Below are positions 28,373 to 35,213 of a DNA stretch of 36,777 bases, in pieces. Location: positions 1 through 36,777 of IMG/VR virus record IMGVR_UViG_3300036933_000006; one strand, given 5' to 3'. The notes under the pieces were generated by a model. The model ran no database searches. It was not told where the DNA came from and saw only the letters and a program-made list of their open reading frames with translations. The translations under genes and the position numbers were made by a program. Position 1 is the first letter of the stretch; each line of letters begins with the position of its first letter. Origin of the DNA: a virus.

Positions 28373-29129
28373 TGTCGCCACCCCAGATGCGATCAATCTC
28401 ATCAAGCACGGAAGGCGGTTTGGTCATAAACTTCTCCGCGTGTTCTGCGTCTCGGAAGATAAGCGTCAGGTTGTTGAACTGCTTACCACCGGTTTGCGGA
28501 TCCCTGCCCATGTGCCAGTCTGAGTTGGCGTATCCGTCTATCGCCGCGCAGCATCCCTCAAACCCGTATGTCTTGAGCGCCCACTTGACGGCCCTCTTGC
28601 GCTTGTCATCAAAGTGGGTGGCCGAGTTCTTATTCATCACTTTCTTCCAGTGATAGAACACGTCATCGGGACTTACAGGCAACGTATCAGTATCAGTATC
28701 AGTATCAGTATCAGTATCAGTATCAGTATCAGTATCAACAGTCAGGGCGGCTCGCCCGGTGCTAGCACGGTGCTTGTCTGGTGCTAGCACGGTGCTAGCA
28801 CGGTGCTCGCCCGGTGCTGGCAGGGTGCTTGGTGCCTCTTTTGCGTGCGGACTCTGGTGTTTCTCGAAGTTCTTCACCTGAATGTACCGTGCTTCACCGA
28901 CCATATACCGGACAATGAACCCGTGATTGAGTAGTTCTTCCAACAGCGTTTCAACGTCTACCGAATCGCAGGGGAAGAGCTTGATCTTGAATTGCTTTGG
29001 CTTGTCGGTCATGCGGCCGGCGCGATCGGCCATACACCATAGGCCGATGAAGAGCAAACGAGCCCACGGCGTCAATTCCACGATATCTTCGTCGGTGAAG
29101 AAGTCCGGTTTTATGCCCCTTGCCCTCAC
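28362..29129 (-). CDS. Replisome organizer-like protein with repeat-built linker
   Basis: The 255-residue product starts with a GTG overlapping the previous stop (GTGA), giving V/MRARGIKPDFFTDEDIVELTPWARLLF. This is the familiar N-terminal winged-helix start of phage replication initiators/organizers. Residues about 60-95 complete this domain (VETLLEELLNHGFIVRYMVGEARYIQVKNFEKHQ). The linker holds two copies of an 11-residue unit (APGEHRASTVL, APDKHRASTGR) and nine Asp-Thr pairs. The C-terminal domain (FYHWKKVMNKNSATHFDDKRKRAVKWALKTYGFEG) is DnaD- or helicase-loader-like. It should bind the origin and recruit the primase-helicase encoded next. No obvious origin repeats are seen apart from the linker repeats themselves. 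Confidence 0.78.
   Translation of the reverse strand: MRARGIKPDFFTDEDIVELTPWARLLFIGLWCMADRAGRMTDKPKQFKIKLFPCDSVDVETLLEELLNHGFIVRYMVGEARYIQVKNFEKHQSPHAKEAPSTLPAPGEHRASTVLAPDKHRASTGRAALTVDTDTDTDTDTDTDTDTDTLPVSPDDVFYHWKKVMNKNSATHFDDKRKRAVKWALKTYGFEGCCAAIDGYANSDWHMGRDPQTGGKQFNNLTLIFRDAEHAEKFMTKPPSVLDEIDRIWGGDNGD
28684..28737 (+). repeat. Nine tandem copies of hexamer GTATCA
   Basis: Nine perfect GTATCA units encode nine Asp-Thr pairs on the minus strand in the linker of the organizer-like protein. Since the unit is six bases, copy-number changes keep the frame and would only change linker length. Such perfect repeats are prone to slippage. Confidence 0.95.
28758..28829 (+). repeat. 11-base tandem repeat, seven units
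   Basis: GGTGCT recurs at 28758, 28769, 28780, 28791, 28802, 28813 and 28824, exactly every 11 bases, with unit consensus GGTGCTAGCAC. Three units make 33 bases, which explains the 11-residue protein repeat. Because 11 is not a multiple of three, gain or loss of one unit would shift the reading frame of the organizer-like gene. Confidence 0.9.
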
Positions 29130-30109
29130 GCAGCCACCCCGCATTCCGGGCAGTCGTGGCAGTTCCAACCGCTCGAGCCAGGATGCACCATCTCAAATGT
29201 CATGTTTCCGTTATAGGCTCCGCAAGCCATGCACTGCCAACTCGCGCTCGAGTCGATGAAATACCACCGACCACATGCGGCGCATTTGACCAGGGCCGCG
29301 TCGTCGTTGATGTCCGATGCGGTAAACGGCCAATCGCATATGTCACGGATCACGGGGTCGAACTGTGCCGTCCGTTCCATTTCCGGCGTTGGATGGCATA
29401 GGCGCCATTTTACGGGCTCTCCAGGTTCGGCAAGGATCGTCATTACGTCGTTCTTCGCCGCGGCGGGAACTAGGGATCCCAGCTTCACGATATCGCTCGA
29501 GTCTAGTACCCCTTTGACTTCCACGATGGTCTTAATGGCCGGCAGATAGAAGTCGGGCAGATACCGCACTCCAAGAATCTGGAATCCCTCGGGTTCGTAG
29601 GCCCATTCCATGCGGTGCGCATCAAAGAACTTGGCGTACTTGACCTCGAGACGCGACCGCATGTCGATGCCCTTGTACCGTTCTGGAATGCTCCACTTGT
29701 GGCTGGGGTTTCGTGGCGATGCAGTGGTGGTAGAATCAGGCATACAGACCTCGCTAATCCGTGGTTTGTCACGTCCCGGGAGGTCGCACTCGCCGGGGCC
29801 ATTTTCATTTGTGTCCACCGATCCTACCACTACCCCCGGATGCACGTAACCGCTTTTTCCCCGGTTTTCCATCTCTGCCTTCGCCCGTGCAATCCTCGCC
29901 TCAAAAGTCGGCTCGTCCGGGTAGCGCTCGGCTAGTATCGCTTCCATCTGGCGCGTGAACTCTGACACAGCTTCGAGGGCACAGACGAGCGCGCGGTGGA
30001 TCGTCTCAATCACCTTCGGCAACGTCTCCAGTGCCCGGCACAGCTCGTCAAAGCGCCGTTGCTGCCTCCGCTTCATCCGCTCGGCTATCTCACACTTGCG
30101 GCGGTTCAC
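29126..30109 (-). CDS. PD-(D/E)XK nuclease with zinc-ribbon tail
   Basis: The 327-residue protein has three parts. The first about 80 residues are a charged helix (CEIAERMKRRQQRRFDELCRAL and on to EARIARAKAEMENRG). Residues about 142-210 hold a restriction-endonuclease-like core: YKGIDMRSRLEVKYAKFF with the first glutamate, YLPDFYLP with the aspartate, and IVEVKG as the E-x-K motif. The tail has two metal sites (CAACGRWYF / CMACGAYNG, and CHDCPECG). It probably cuts or processes phage replication or recombination intermediates, or attacks host DNA. A second ATG at 29743 with GAGG upstream could give a shorter product holding just the nuclease and zinc parts. It overlaps both neighbours, so it is part of the replication operon. 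Confidence 0.72.
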   Translation of the reverse strand: MNRRKCEIAERMKRRQQRRFDELCRALETLPKVIETIHRALVCALEAVSEFTRQMEAILAERYPDEPTFEARIARAKAEMENRGKSGYVHPGVVVGSVDTNENGPGECDLPGRDKPRISEVCMPDSTTTASPRNPSHKWSIPERYKGIDMRSRLEVKYAKFFDAHRMEWAYEPEGFQILGVRYLPDFYLPAIKTIVEVKGVLDSSDIVKLGSLVPAAAKNDVMTILAEPGEPVKWRLCHPTPEMERTAQFDPVIRDICDWPFTASDINDDAALVKCAACGRWYFIDSSASWQCMACGAYNGNMTFEMVHPGSSGWNCHDCPECGVAA

Positions 30110-30323
30110 CGATCACCTCTTCCATATCAGCCATGTCAACCACCGGCCGGTCAAGCGCTTGGTACATGAGCCGCATATCGATCCTAAGTTCGTCAAGCGA
30201 GTCCCATTCGGTGCATATCTCGGAATCACTCCAGGAAACGGCGGTACCGTCGCTGTCGTACCAGACCTCGGCTATCCTGTATTTGCCGTTAAGCACCATT
30301 ATGCGGTTGTTCCAGCTACCCAT
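30090..30323 (-). CDS. Hypothetical 77-residue acidic protein
   Basis: The start MGSWNNRIMVLNGKYRIAEV is chosen because AAGGAGGG lies just upstream; the open frame further upstream is arginine-rich and looks non-coding. The product is acidic (SDSEICTEWDSLDELRIDMR, VVDMADMEEVIGE) with a strand-turn-strand start, and has no recognisable domain. Its end overlaps the nuclease gene by 20 bases. Small acidic early phage proteins are often inhibitors of host enzymes, but nothing here specifies a target. Confidence 0.65.
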   Translation of the reverse strand: MGSWNNRIMVLNGKYRIAEVWYDSDGTAVSWSDSEICTEWDSLDELRIDMRLMYQALDRPVVDMADMEEVIGEPPQV

Positions 30324-30463
30324 GGCTGCCCTCCTTCGCGAGCGCCTCTTGCAGCCTCTCCAGATCGGCAATCTCTCGCATCGGTGGACCAGTAATGGTC
30401 GCAGCCGTACAGAAGGCGGTGCGCCCACCAAGACGGGTAGGTGAACTTGGCCGGACCGCTCAT
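30296..30463 (-). CDS. Small hypothetical protein, possibly frameshifted
   Basis: The ATG overlaps the stop of the previous gene (ATGA). The first half, MSGPAKFTYPSWWAHRLLYG and CDHYWSTDA, looks like real protein. After that the frame turns Arg/Gly-rich and runs past the start of the next gene, whereas a neighbouring frame reads MREIADLERLQEALAKEGSHG and stops at 30316-30318, close to the next start. One base gained or lost near 30370 would join these two halves into a neat 48-residue protein. It is either a decayed gene or a sequencing slip. Confidence 0.4.
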
Positions 30464-30828
30464 TCCGCACCGCCGAGAATGTCGCCTTTATCCATTTGTC
30501 CAACCGCCTCAGTCTGGTCAAGCTCGGCAAGGGCAGCAATCAGTGGGCATCGTCTCAGCGCCGCGTCGCACGCATTGAGCGCGGACTGGATGTTAAGCGA
30601 GCACGTCTCGCACTCAGATTCGTCGATGCAGTCCTCATTGCACCACGTCAGCACCGCCTGGAGAGACGCAGACATAACGGGCTTGGCGATATCCAGTTCT
30701 GCTTGCAGCTGTTCCGCCCGCTCGTTGGCCTGCTGTAGCTGGGCGCGAAGGTCGTCATTGTCTGCCTCCGCCCTTCTCAGCGCCTCAATGTCGCCCGCCC
30801 ATGAGCGGAAGGTCGCGTTTCTGCTCAC
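30460..30828 (-). CDS. Hypothetical coiled-coil early protein
   Basis: The 122-residue product has a GTG start overlapping the previous TGA (GTGA). Residues about 13-48 form an evident coiled coil (DIEALRRAEADNDDLRAQLQ and on to AEQLQAELDIAK). The middle carries six cysteines (WCNEDC, ECETC, NACDAALRRC), which may bind zinc, and the tail is acidic. No family is recognised. It sits in a run of small overlapping early genes between the resolvase and the nuclease. Confidence 0.65.
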   Translation of the reverse strand: MSRNATFRSWAGDIEALRRAEADNDDLRAQLQQANERAEQLQAELDIAKPVMSASLQAVLTWCNEDCIDESECETCSLNIQSALNACDAALRRCPLIAALAELDQTEAVGQMDKGDILGGAE

Positions 30829-31127
30829 AGCTCACCACTCTCTTCTGCCGCTCCCTCCAGTTCAGGATTGAGATTCCGAAGCGCCGCGAGCACGTCATTC
30901 GTCCGGTCTGCGAAGTTCTCCCACTCGTTAAAGTAGACGAAGCCGCCGGGGACGTTACATGGGGCAATCGCGCCGGGGAAGTCGTCTAGCAATGCGCGGC
31001 ACTGTTCGATCAGCGCCTCCCGGTTCTCGATCTCGGTGAGCAGCCGGGCAATGTCTTCGGGGGCGTGGGCTATGGCATCGGGCTGTGGCGTTGCCTTGCC
31101 CCACCTCTCGCGGATATCGTCAATCAT
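30825..31127 (-). CDS. Hypothetical early protein
   Basis: The 100-residue product starts MIDDIRERWGKATPQPDAIA, with its ATG overlapping the stop of the resolvase gene (TGATG) and GGAGGG just upstream. The pattern of a short acidic N terminus, a proline break and then HAPEDIARLLTEIENREALIEQCRALLDD is common in small early phage proteins (Ea22-like in a loose sense). The C-terminal part has FVYFNEWENFADRTNDVLAALRNL and ends acidic. Function unknown. It is tightly coupled to both neighbours. Confidence 0.68.
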   Translation of the reverse strand: MIDDIRERWGKATPQPDAIAHAPEDIARLLTEIENREALIEQCRALLDDFPGAIAPCNVPGGFVYFNEWENFADRTNDVLAALRNLNPELEGAAEESGEL

Positions 31128-31531
31128 CAGTCCCTCCATCCTTGAATCATCATCAGCGTCTGTTCGCGTGAGCCAATCTCAATCGCCGGGGTATGACAGA
31201 CGATGTGCTGTGGCGTATCGTCGGGTATGATCCCTTCCCTCACAATCACGTCTGCTGCCCATTTCCAAAGCACCGCCCCAAAGTTCTCTCCGTCGCGACG
31301 CCGCTGTTCTGTGAACGTGAGCACGGCCCTGCAGTCGATACGCTCCAGTCCCCGCGGGCATCGGTTCCCCTTTTCGTTAATCACAGCCCAGACCAGCTCC
31401 TGGAACGCCTCACGCGCGGCTGCCTGCTTTGACCAGTGCATGCGGGTGTAGACGTTCAGCGATACAGGCACGCCGGGCACTGTGCAGACGTAGGCGTTCG
31501 CGCCCTTGGCTCGGGATGCTCTGCCGGTCAT
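31127..31531 (-). CDS. RusA-like Holliday junction resolvase
   Basis: The start at 31531 overlaps the previous stop (ATGA), giving 134 residues. The pattern fits the RusA family: VPGVPVSLNVYTRMHWSKQ near the start, a central strand CRAVLTFTEQRRRDGENFGAV with an acidic position, and REGIIPDDTPQHI with the conserved Asp-Asp near the end of the core. RusA enzymes are dimeric, metal-dependent endonucleases that resolve four-way DNA junctions, useful for removing branched DNA before packaging. It fits beside the RecE-like exonuclease and the other DNA-processing genes. Confidence 0.75.
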   Translation of the reverse strand: MTGRASRAKGANAYVCTVPGVPVSLNVYTRMHWSKQAAAREAFQELVWAVINEKGNRCPRGLERIDCRAVLTFTEQRRRDGENFGAVLWKWAADVIVREGIIPDDTPQHIVCHTPAIEIGSREQTLMMIQGWRD

Positions 31532-31980
31532 CCGACTACCCACCGATACATCCTCACGTGCCACGGTCGCGCCTGGTGCTCCCGGATCGCGCAAGCCGCC
31601 ATCCGTTCTTTGCGTATCTGCTCAGCCGCGAGCCATTTCCGCTCTGCGTGTTCTGGATCGTCTCGCAACGCTTCATGCAGCGACAACAGGGCGTTCACAG
31701 CTTCGGTTAGGTGGTCGCACGATATGGCCGGTCTACGCCCCGTCCCGTATTCGTATAGGCAATAGGCCCTCGTGCCCGAATCCGCAATGACCGGCACCCA
31801 TTCCCCTACCACGTCGGCGCCCTGGTAGCAGTTGCAGTATTCCGTCCAGTCGTCCCTAGCTGGCTCGCCAGCGGCGTCGTCTTTGCGGGACTGGACCTGG
31901 GCCGCGGCGCGGACGTTTGCGCTGCCGTGGCGATGCGCCAGGTCGTGGACGATGTCTCGGGCTCGCCTATGATGCAGCAT
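31528..31980 (-). CDS. Hypothetical 150-residue protein
   Basis: The ATG at 31980 follows AAGGAGG. The N terminus is basic with histidines (MLHHRRARDIVHDLAHRHG). The middle contains DWTEYCNCYQGADVVGEWVPVIADSGTRAYCLYEYGTG, a likely beta domain with a C-x-C, and the C-terminal part is helical (LTEAVNALLSLHEALRDDPEHAERKWLAAEQIRKERM). I do not recognise a family. It sits between the methyltransferase and the RusA-like gene and is coupled to the latter. Confidence 0.65.
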   Translation of the reverse strand: MLHHRRARDIVHDLAHRHGSANVRAAAQVQSRKDDAAGEPARDDWTEYCNCYQGADVVGEWVPVIADSGTRAYCLYEYGTGRRPAISCDHLTEAVNALLSLHEALRDDPEHAERKWLAAEQIRKERMAACAIREHQARPWHVRMYRWVVG

Positions 31981-32032
31981 CGGTGGCCTCCTTCGCGGCG
32001 GGCTTGAGGGTTGGCTTAGGCTTGCGCGACAT
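31967..32032 (-). CDS. Possible 21-residue basic peptide
   Basis: MSRKPKPTLKPAAKEATDAAS is bounded by a GGAGG site nine bases before its ATG. It overlaps the end of the methyltransferase gene and the start of the next gene, filling the otherwise empty 35-base gap. Lysine/proline-rich short peptides of this kind can be real or serve as translational couplers. Coding status is uncertain. Confidence 0.35.
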   Translation of the reverse strand: MSRKPKPTLKPAAKEATDAAS

Positions 32033-33005
32033 CGGCTAATGCCTCCATCATGTCTAACTGCCCCAACCCCTCGCGATACGTGCCCACGGCTGCCTGTAAG
32101 TTCTTCACGGCCTGTCGGTAATACGACGGTTTCAGCTCTACGCCCACGCCCAGACGACCATTCACCACGGCGCCGTAGACCTCAGACCCCACGCCCATGA
32201 ACGGCGTGAACACCACCTCGCCGGGGTTGCTCCACAGAATGATGCAGCGCTCGATTACGTCAAGCTGCAAAGGGTGAACGTGCTTCTCGTCCTCGTCATC
32301 CTTGGCGGCTTTAAACGGCAACACACGGTCAAGTCTCACATCGTCCCAAAAAGCCGATGCGTACTGTCTCCAAATCCACTGGCTAAACCGGTTCTCGATT
32401 TGATTTCCCTCGTGACCTTTGTAGGTCAGAAGTTCGTGCGGCATGGTCCGCTCTCCGGCATAGGACGGAAGCCCGGTCGGGTGCGTGATTGGAACTGGGT
32501 TGTCACCCTTGCGCCGGAAGGCCAGCAGATAGTCAGCGCTTGCCACAGAGCACCGGGAGGAATCGTCCACGATAGTCTTGTGTGCAAGGTTCTTCGCCAT
32601 CGTGCGGTTGCGCACCCCGAGAGGTTCTTTCCACACGTGATAGCGGCCGGTGTACTGGAAGCCGTGGCGCTCGTGCAGCCGGATGATATCGCCGGGGAAG
32701 TCCCGCAGGTGATCGCACCCACAGTTCCCGCTCGGGACGTCGGCGCAATGGACACACGTCATCCGGCCCGGCATGGTTGCCCTGAACAGTTCCTCGACCA
32801 CGAATTCGTAGTGATCGAAGAATTCCTCATAGCTCCGAGCATTGGACAGATCGCGCTCGCTGCTGCTGTAGTGGTACAGCCCCCCGAACGGCGGGGAGTA
32901 AACAGACAGGTGCACGCTCTCGGCGGGCAGGGTCGGCATCACCTCGCAACAATCACCCAAATATATTGCGTATTGCTCGGTCAGTTCTTGATCTGCTATA
33001 GCCAC
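32016..33005 (-). CDS. DNA methyltransferase (N4-cytosine/N6-adenine type)
   Basis: The 329-residue protein has the permuted beta-type order. The catalytic SPPF motif at 37-40 (LSVYSPPFGG) sits near the start, after YAIYLGDCCEVMPTLPAESV. The cofactor-binding FxGxG-like motif (VVFTPFMGVGSEVYGAVVNG) lies near the C terminus with LGVGVELKPSYYRQAV. Between lie the target recognition parts, including cysteine/histidine residues (CVHCADVPSGNCGCDH). It should use S-adenosylmethionine to methylate an exocyclic amino group in DNA. No restriction enzyme partner is seen, so it may protect phage DNA from host enzymes. It overlaps the SNF2-type helicase gene by 10 bases, so the two are probably made together. 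Confidence 0.88.
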   Translation of the reverse strand: MAIADQELTEQYAIYLGDCCEVMPTLPAESVHLSVYSPPFGGLYHYSSSERDLSNARSYEEFFDHYEFVVEELFRATMPGRMTCVHCADVPSGNCGCDHLRDFPGDIIRLHERHGFQYTGRYHVWKEPLGVRNRTMAKNLAHKTIVDDSSRCSVASADYLLAFRRKGDNPVPITHPTGLPSYAGERTMPHELLTYKGHEGNQIENRFSQWIWRQYASAFWDDVRLDRVLPFKAAKDDEDEKHVHPLQLDVIERCIILWSNPGEVVFTPFMGVGSEVYGAVVNGRLGVGVELKPSYYRQAVKNLQAAVGTYREGLGQLDMMEALADVAQA

Positions 33006-34387
33006 GTTGGTACGCTCACTTCCTGTTGATAGGGGTCGCTTCCGCGCATGTGCAGCGCGTCATTCATGTGGGCCACAAGCTCGGTAAACATCCGGTCCGC
33101 GTTGGCGGCTTTGCGTTGCAGGTTCTTGAGCACGTTTAGTTCGCCCTCAGTGGTCACGATATCGACCGTGACGGGTTGCGTCTGGCCGAACCTCCAGCAG
33201 CGCCGCACGCCCTGGTAATACTGCTCATAGGAGTGCGACGGGAAGAAGGTCACGTGCGAGCAGTGCTGCATGTTGAGACCGAACCCGGCCACCTTTGGTT
33301 TACTGACCAGGACTCGCGCCTGCCCGCTCGTGAAGGCTGTCAGCAGTTCTTCTTTCTGCTCGTCCGTCTGCGAACCGCTGACCTGAACCGCACCCGGTAT
33401 CAGCTTCTCTAATAGGTCGCCCTCATCGTTCAAGTGGCACCACACGAGCGCCGGCCGGTCATGGTCTACCAGTCTCGCTATCTCTTCGCAGCGGGGCGCT
33501 AGGGTCATCCTGCGTTCCTCCCGCTGCTCTTGTAGGGATACAGCCGCCTCCACAAACAGCTTTCCGTCAAGGGGCCGCGAGCAAGGAACGATGGTTTCTC
33601 GCTCGGTCAGGGGCGGGAGAATGAAACCGTCGTCTGAGTATCCAAGGTCGGACGGCCGACGGAAAGCTCGTGCCCACGATGCGACCCATCGCCAGAACGG
33701 TTGTTCGGCGTGGTACTTGAACCTCCACATTTCCCGAGTCCCGCCAGAGAATCGAGGGTCTCCCCAACGTGACCGGCTCGTTCGGTGGCTAGAGTTGTTC
33801 TGTTGGTTGCGGAAGAACGCCGTGAGCATGTCCATGTGCCCGAGATATCCAAGCGCCTCAGACGATGTACCCAGTTCCACATAGTCATTCGGTGCGGCCG
33901 TGGCGGTGCAGAGCAGGCGATGAGGCATCTCTCGCATGAACTCGGTAACGGTTGCCTTCGTGGTCCCGTCAAAGTTCTTGAGGATGCTGGATTCGTCGCA
34001 CACCACGCCGGAGAAGTCGTGCCGGTTGAACAGGTGCAGCTTTTCGTAGTTGGCTATGGTGATGTTAGGCTTTGGCTTGCCGTCTCGGGACCGGTGCGCC
34101 TCGATGGCGAACTTCTCGGCCTCACCTAGCGTCTGTCCTCCCACAGCCAAGGGAGTCAGCAGCAGCACCGGCTTATTCATCCGGTGCGCCACCTGGTCGG
34201 CCCACACAAGTTGCATCGGGGTCTTGCCCATGCCGCAATCACCGAATAGAGCGTCCCGGCCCTTGCGCGTGGCCCACGACACAACGTCGTGCTGAAACGG
34301 GAACAGCCACTCGGGAAGGTCAACAGGCTCGAAACCGTAGTCACCTCCGAGTTGACTCTTGCTGTCGAGAAAGTCTTGATAGTTCAT
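32996..34387 (-). CDS. SNF2/DEAD-type helicase
   Basis: The 463-residue protein starts MNYQDFLDSKSQ behind AAGGGGG; the start overlaps the previous stop (ATGA). Superfamily 2 motifs are complete: FPFQHDVVSWATRKGRDAL (Q-like), GDCGMGKTPMQ (motif I, 49-56), VLLLTPLA, VVCDESSILK (motif II DESS, 131-134), LLCTATAAPND (motif III), and a C-terminal domain with LVSKPKVAGFGLNMQ (motif V) and QYYQGVRRCWRFGQ (motif VI). This set is closest to SNF2-type translocases of phages and restriction systems. Pairing with a methyltransferase directly downstream recalls modification-translocase sets; a role in recombination, replication fork remodelling or anti-restriction is possible. Confidence 0.88.
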   Translation of the reverse strand: MNYQDFLDSKSQLGGDYGFEPVDLPEWLFPFQHDVVSWATRKGRDALFGDCGMGKTPMQLVWADQVAHRMNKPVLLLTPLAVGGQTLGEAEKFAIEAHRSRDGKPKPNITIANYEKLHLFNRHDFSGVVCDESSILKNFDGTTKATVTEFMREMPHRLLCTATAAPNDYVELGTSSEALGYLGHMDMLTAFFRNQQNNSSHRTSRSRWGDPRFSGGTREMWRFKYHAEQPFWRWVASWARAFRRPSDLGYSDDGFILPPLTERETIVPCSRPLDGKLFVEAAVSLQEQREERRMTLAPRCEEIARLVDHDRPALVWCHLNDEGDLLEKLIPGAVQVSGSQTDEQKEELLTAFTSGQARVLVSKPKVAGFGLNMQHCSHVTFFPSHSYEQYYQGVRRCWRFGQTQPVTVDIVTTEGELNVLKNLQRKAANADRMFTELVAHMNDALHMRGSDPYQQEVSVPTWL

Positions 34388-34536
34388 TCCGTGCCCCCTT
34401 TGAGATGGTCCTTGCACCGATGCTGCCAGACGCATTTGACGCTCATGGGACCGTCCGGTACCAGGGCCAGCCACGTCGCTGGCCGGTCACAGGTCTGGTT
34501 GGTGGGGCGATCGGTGATTTGTTGGCAGCGGGCCAT
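34384..34536 (-). CDS. Small zinc-binding hypothetical protein
   Basis: The 50-residue product MARCQQITDRPTNQTCDRPA continues with WLALVPDGPMSVKCVWQHRC and ends KGGTE. Cysteines at 4, 16, 34 and 40 with nearby histidines suggest one metal-bound knuckle. GGAGG lies eight bases before the ATG. The ATG is joined in a TGATG to a stop that ends the frame of the preceding gene's broken extension (see 34536-34595), and its own stop overlaps the helicase start. Function unknown. Confidence 0.6.
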   Translation of the reverse strand: MARCQQITDRPTNQTCDRPATWLALVPDGPMSVKCVWQHRCKDHLKGGTE

Positions 34537-34595
34537 CAGCGGGCCTCCAGTCTTTTCCATGCCAACCATTCACTCCATGCCCGGTGTCGCTCATC

Positions 34596-34736
34596 TTAGT
34601 CCGGGCAATACATCCCAAGGGGCGCAGACTTACCGGGAGCCATGATTCCGGTCTCGCGGTAAAACTGTTCAGCAAGGAGCTCGAAACGCTCCGTTGCTGA
34701 GACGGGGGTTTGGGAGGACGACTCGGTACTACTCAT
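34596..34736 (-). CDS. Small early protein interrupted by an in-frame TAA
   Basis: The 46-residue frame MSSTESSSQTPVSATERFEL and LLAEQFYRETGIMAPGKSAP ends GMYCPD-TAA. Its ATG overlaps the previous stop (ATGA). The same frame continues after the TAA for 19 more codons, DERHRAWSEWLAWKRLEAR, and then a TGA at 34536-34538 that overlaps the next ATG as TGATG. Small early phage proteins of the type FELLA-x-x-FYRETG-x-x-APGK usually continue into an E-R-R-x-A-W-x-E-W tail. So the TAA probably arose by mutation in a longer gene of about 66 residues, or is read through. Function unknown. Confidence 0.65.
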   Translation of the reverse strand: MSSTESSSQTPVSATERFELLAEQFYRETGIMAPGKSAPLGMYCPD

Positions 34737-34930
34737 GTCTCCATCTCCGCATCCTGGTCATACCGCGCATCCCCCGCCGTCTGTTGTGCCCGGTCGCAGG
34801 CGGCGCAGGCGTCTATCCAACTGGCCTCATATCCAAGCTCGCGGAACAGTTCCTCCCAGTCGGGCGGGTTGGGACAGGTCATCTCTGACTGCCAGGGGAC
34901 GTGTTGGGGAGCGCACTTGCAGCTAAGCAT
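34733..34930 (-). CDS. Small hypothetical protein with cysteine pairs
   Basis: The likely start is the ATG at 34930, overlapping the previous stop; an ATG at 34945 is an alternative. The 65-residue product MLSCKCAPQHVPWQSEMTCP continues with PPDWEELFRELGYEASWIDACAACDRAQQ and ends acidic. Cysteine pairs at the start (C-K-C) and in C-A-A-C could bind zinc. It is coupled to the following gene by ATGA. Function unknown. Confidence 0.55.
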   Translation of the reverse strand: MLSCKCAPQHVPWQSEMTCPNPPDWEELFRELGYEASWIDACAACDRAQQTAGDARYDQDAEMET

Positions 34931-35213
34931 TGGGATTCCATTCATCGACGTACTGAATGCTCGGGAACGGCGGCACGGGACATACCTGGGACAGGGCGGG
35001 AACGGCCCTCTTCTGTGCATCCATCGCGCACATCAGCCTCGTCTCCATGGCCCGCACCATGTCCAGCAACGTGTCGGGGCTGCCATAGAACCGGACCGTC
35101 TGCCCCTCTTGCCGCAGTTGCAGCAGCGTGGACATGCCGTCTGTCTCAGCGGTGATTGTCATTAGCGGCTGATGGAGCATGTCGGGGACGTGGATGTCTG
35201 TTGACTGGATCAC
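34923..35213 (-). CDS. Hypothetical 96-residue protein
   Basis: A GTG at 35213 overlapping the exonuclease stop (GTGA), with GAGG upstream, is the best start; upstream codons overlap the exonuclease gene and look non-coding. The product reads MIQSTDIHVPDMLHQPLMTI, TAETDGMSTLLQLRQEGQTV, RFYGSPDTLLDMVRAMETRL and a proline-rich tail PVPPFPSIQYVDEW. Strands followed by a helix suggest a small alpha/beta domain. Its coupling to a RecE-like exonuclease hints at a recombination or DNA-metabolism role. No family is recognised. Confidence 0.6.
   Translation of the reverse strand: MIQSTDIHVPDMLHQPLMTITAETDGMSTLLQLRQEGQTVRFYGSPDTLLDMVRAMETRLMCAMDAQKRAVPALSQVCPVPPFPSIQYVDEWNPNA

Noticed and set aside
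28684-28829. Tandem repeats as a CRISPR array
   Set aside because: The units are 6 and 11 bases, directly adjacent, with no spacers, and lie inside a coding frame.
24467-34736. Stop-codon reassignment in this phage, suggested by a TGA and a TAA inside apparently continuous frames
   Set aside because: The two cases use different stop codons, and all three stops end many well-bounded genes with start/stop overlaps, so the standard bacterial code applies.
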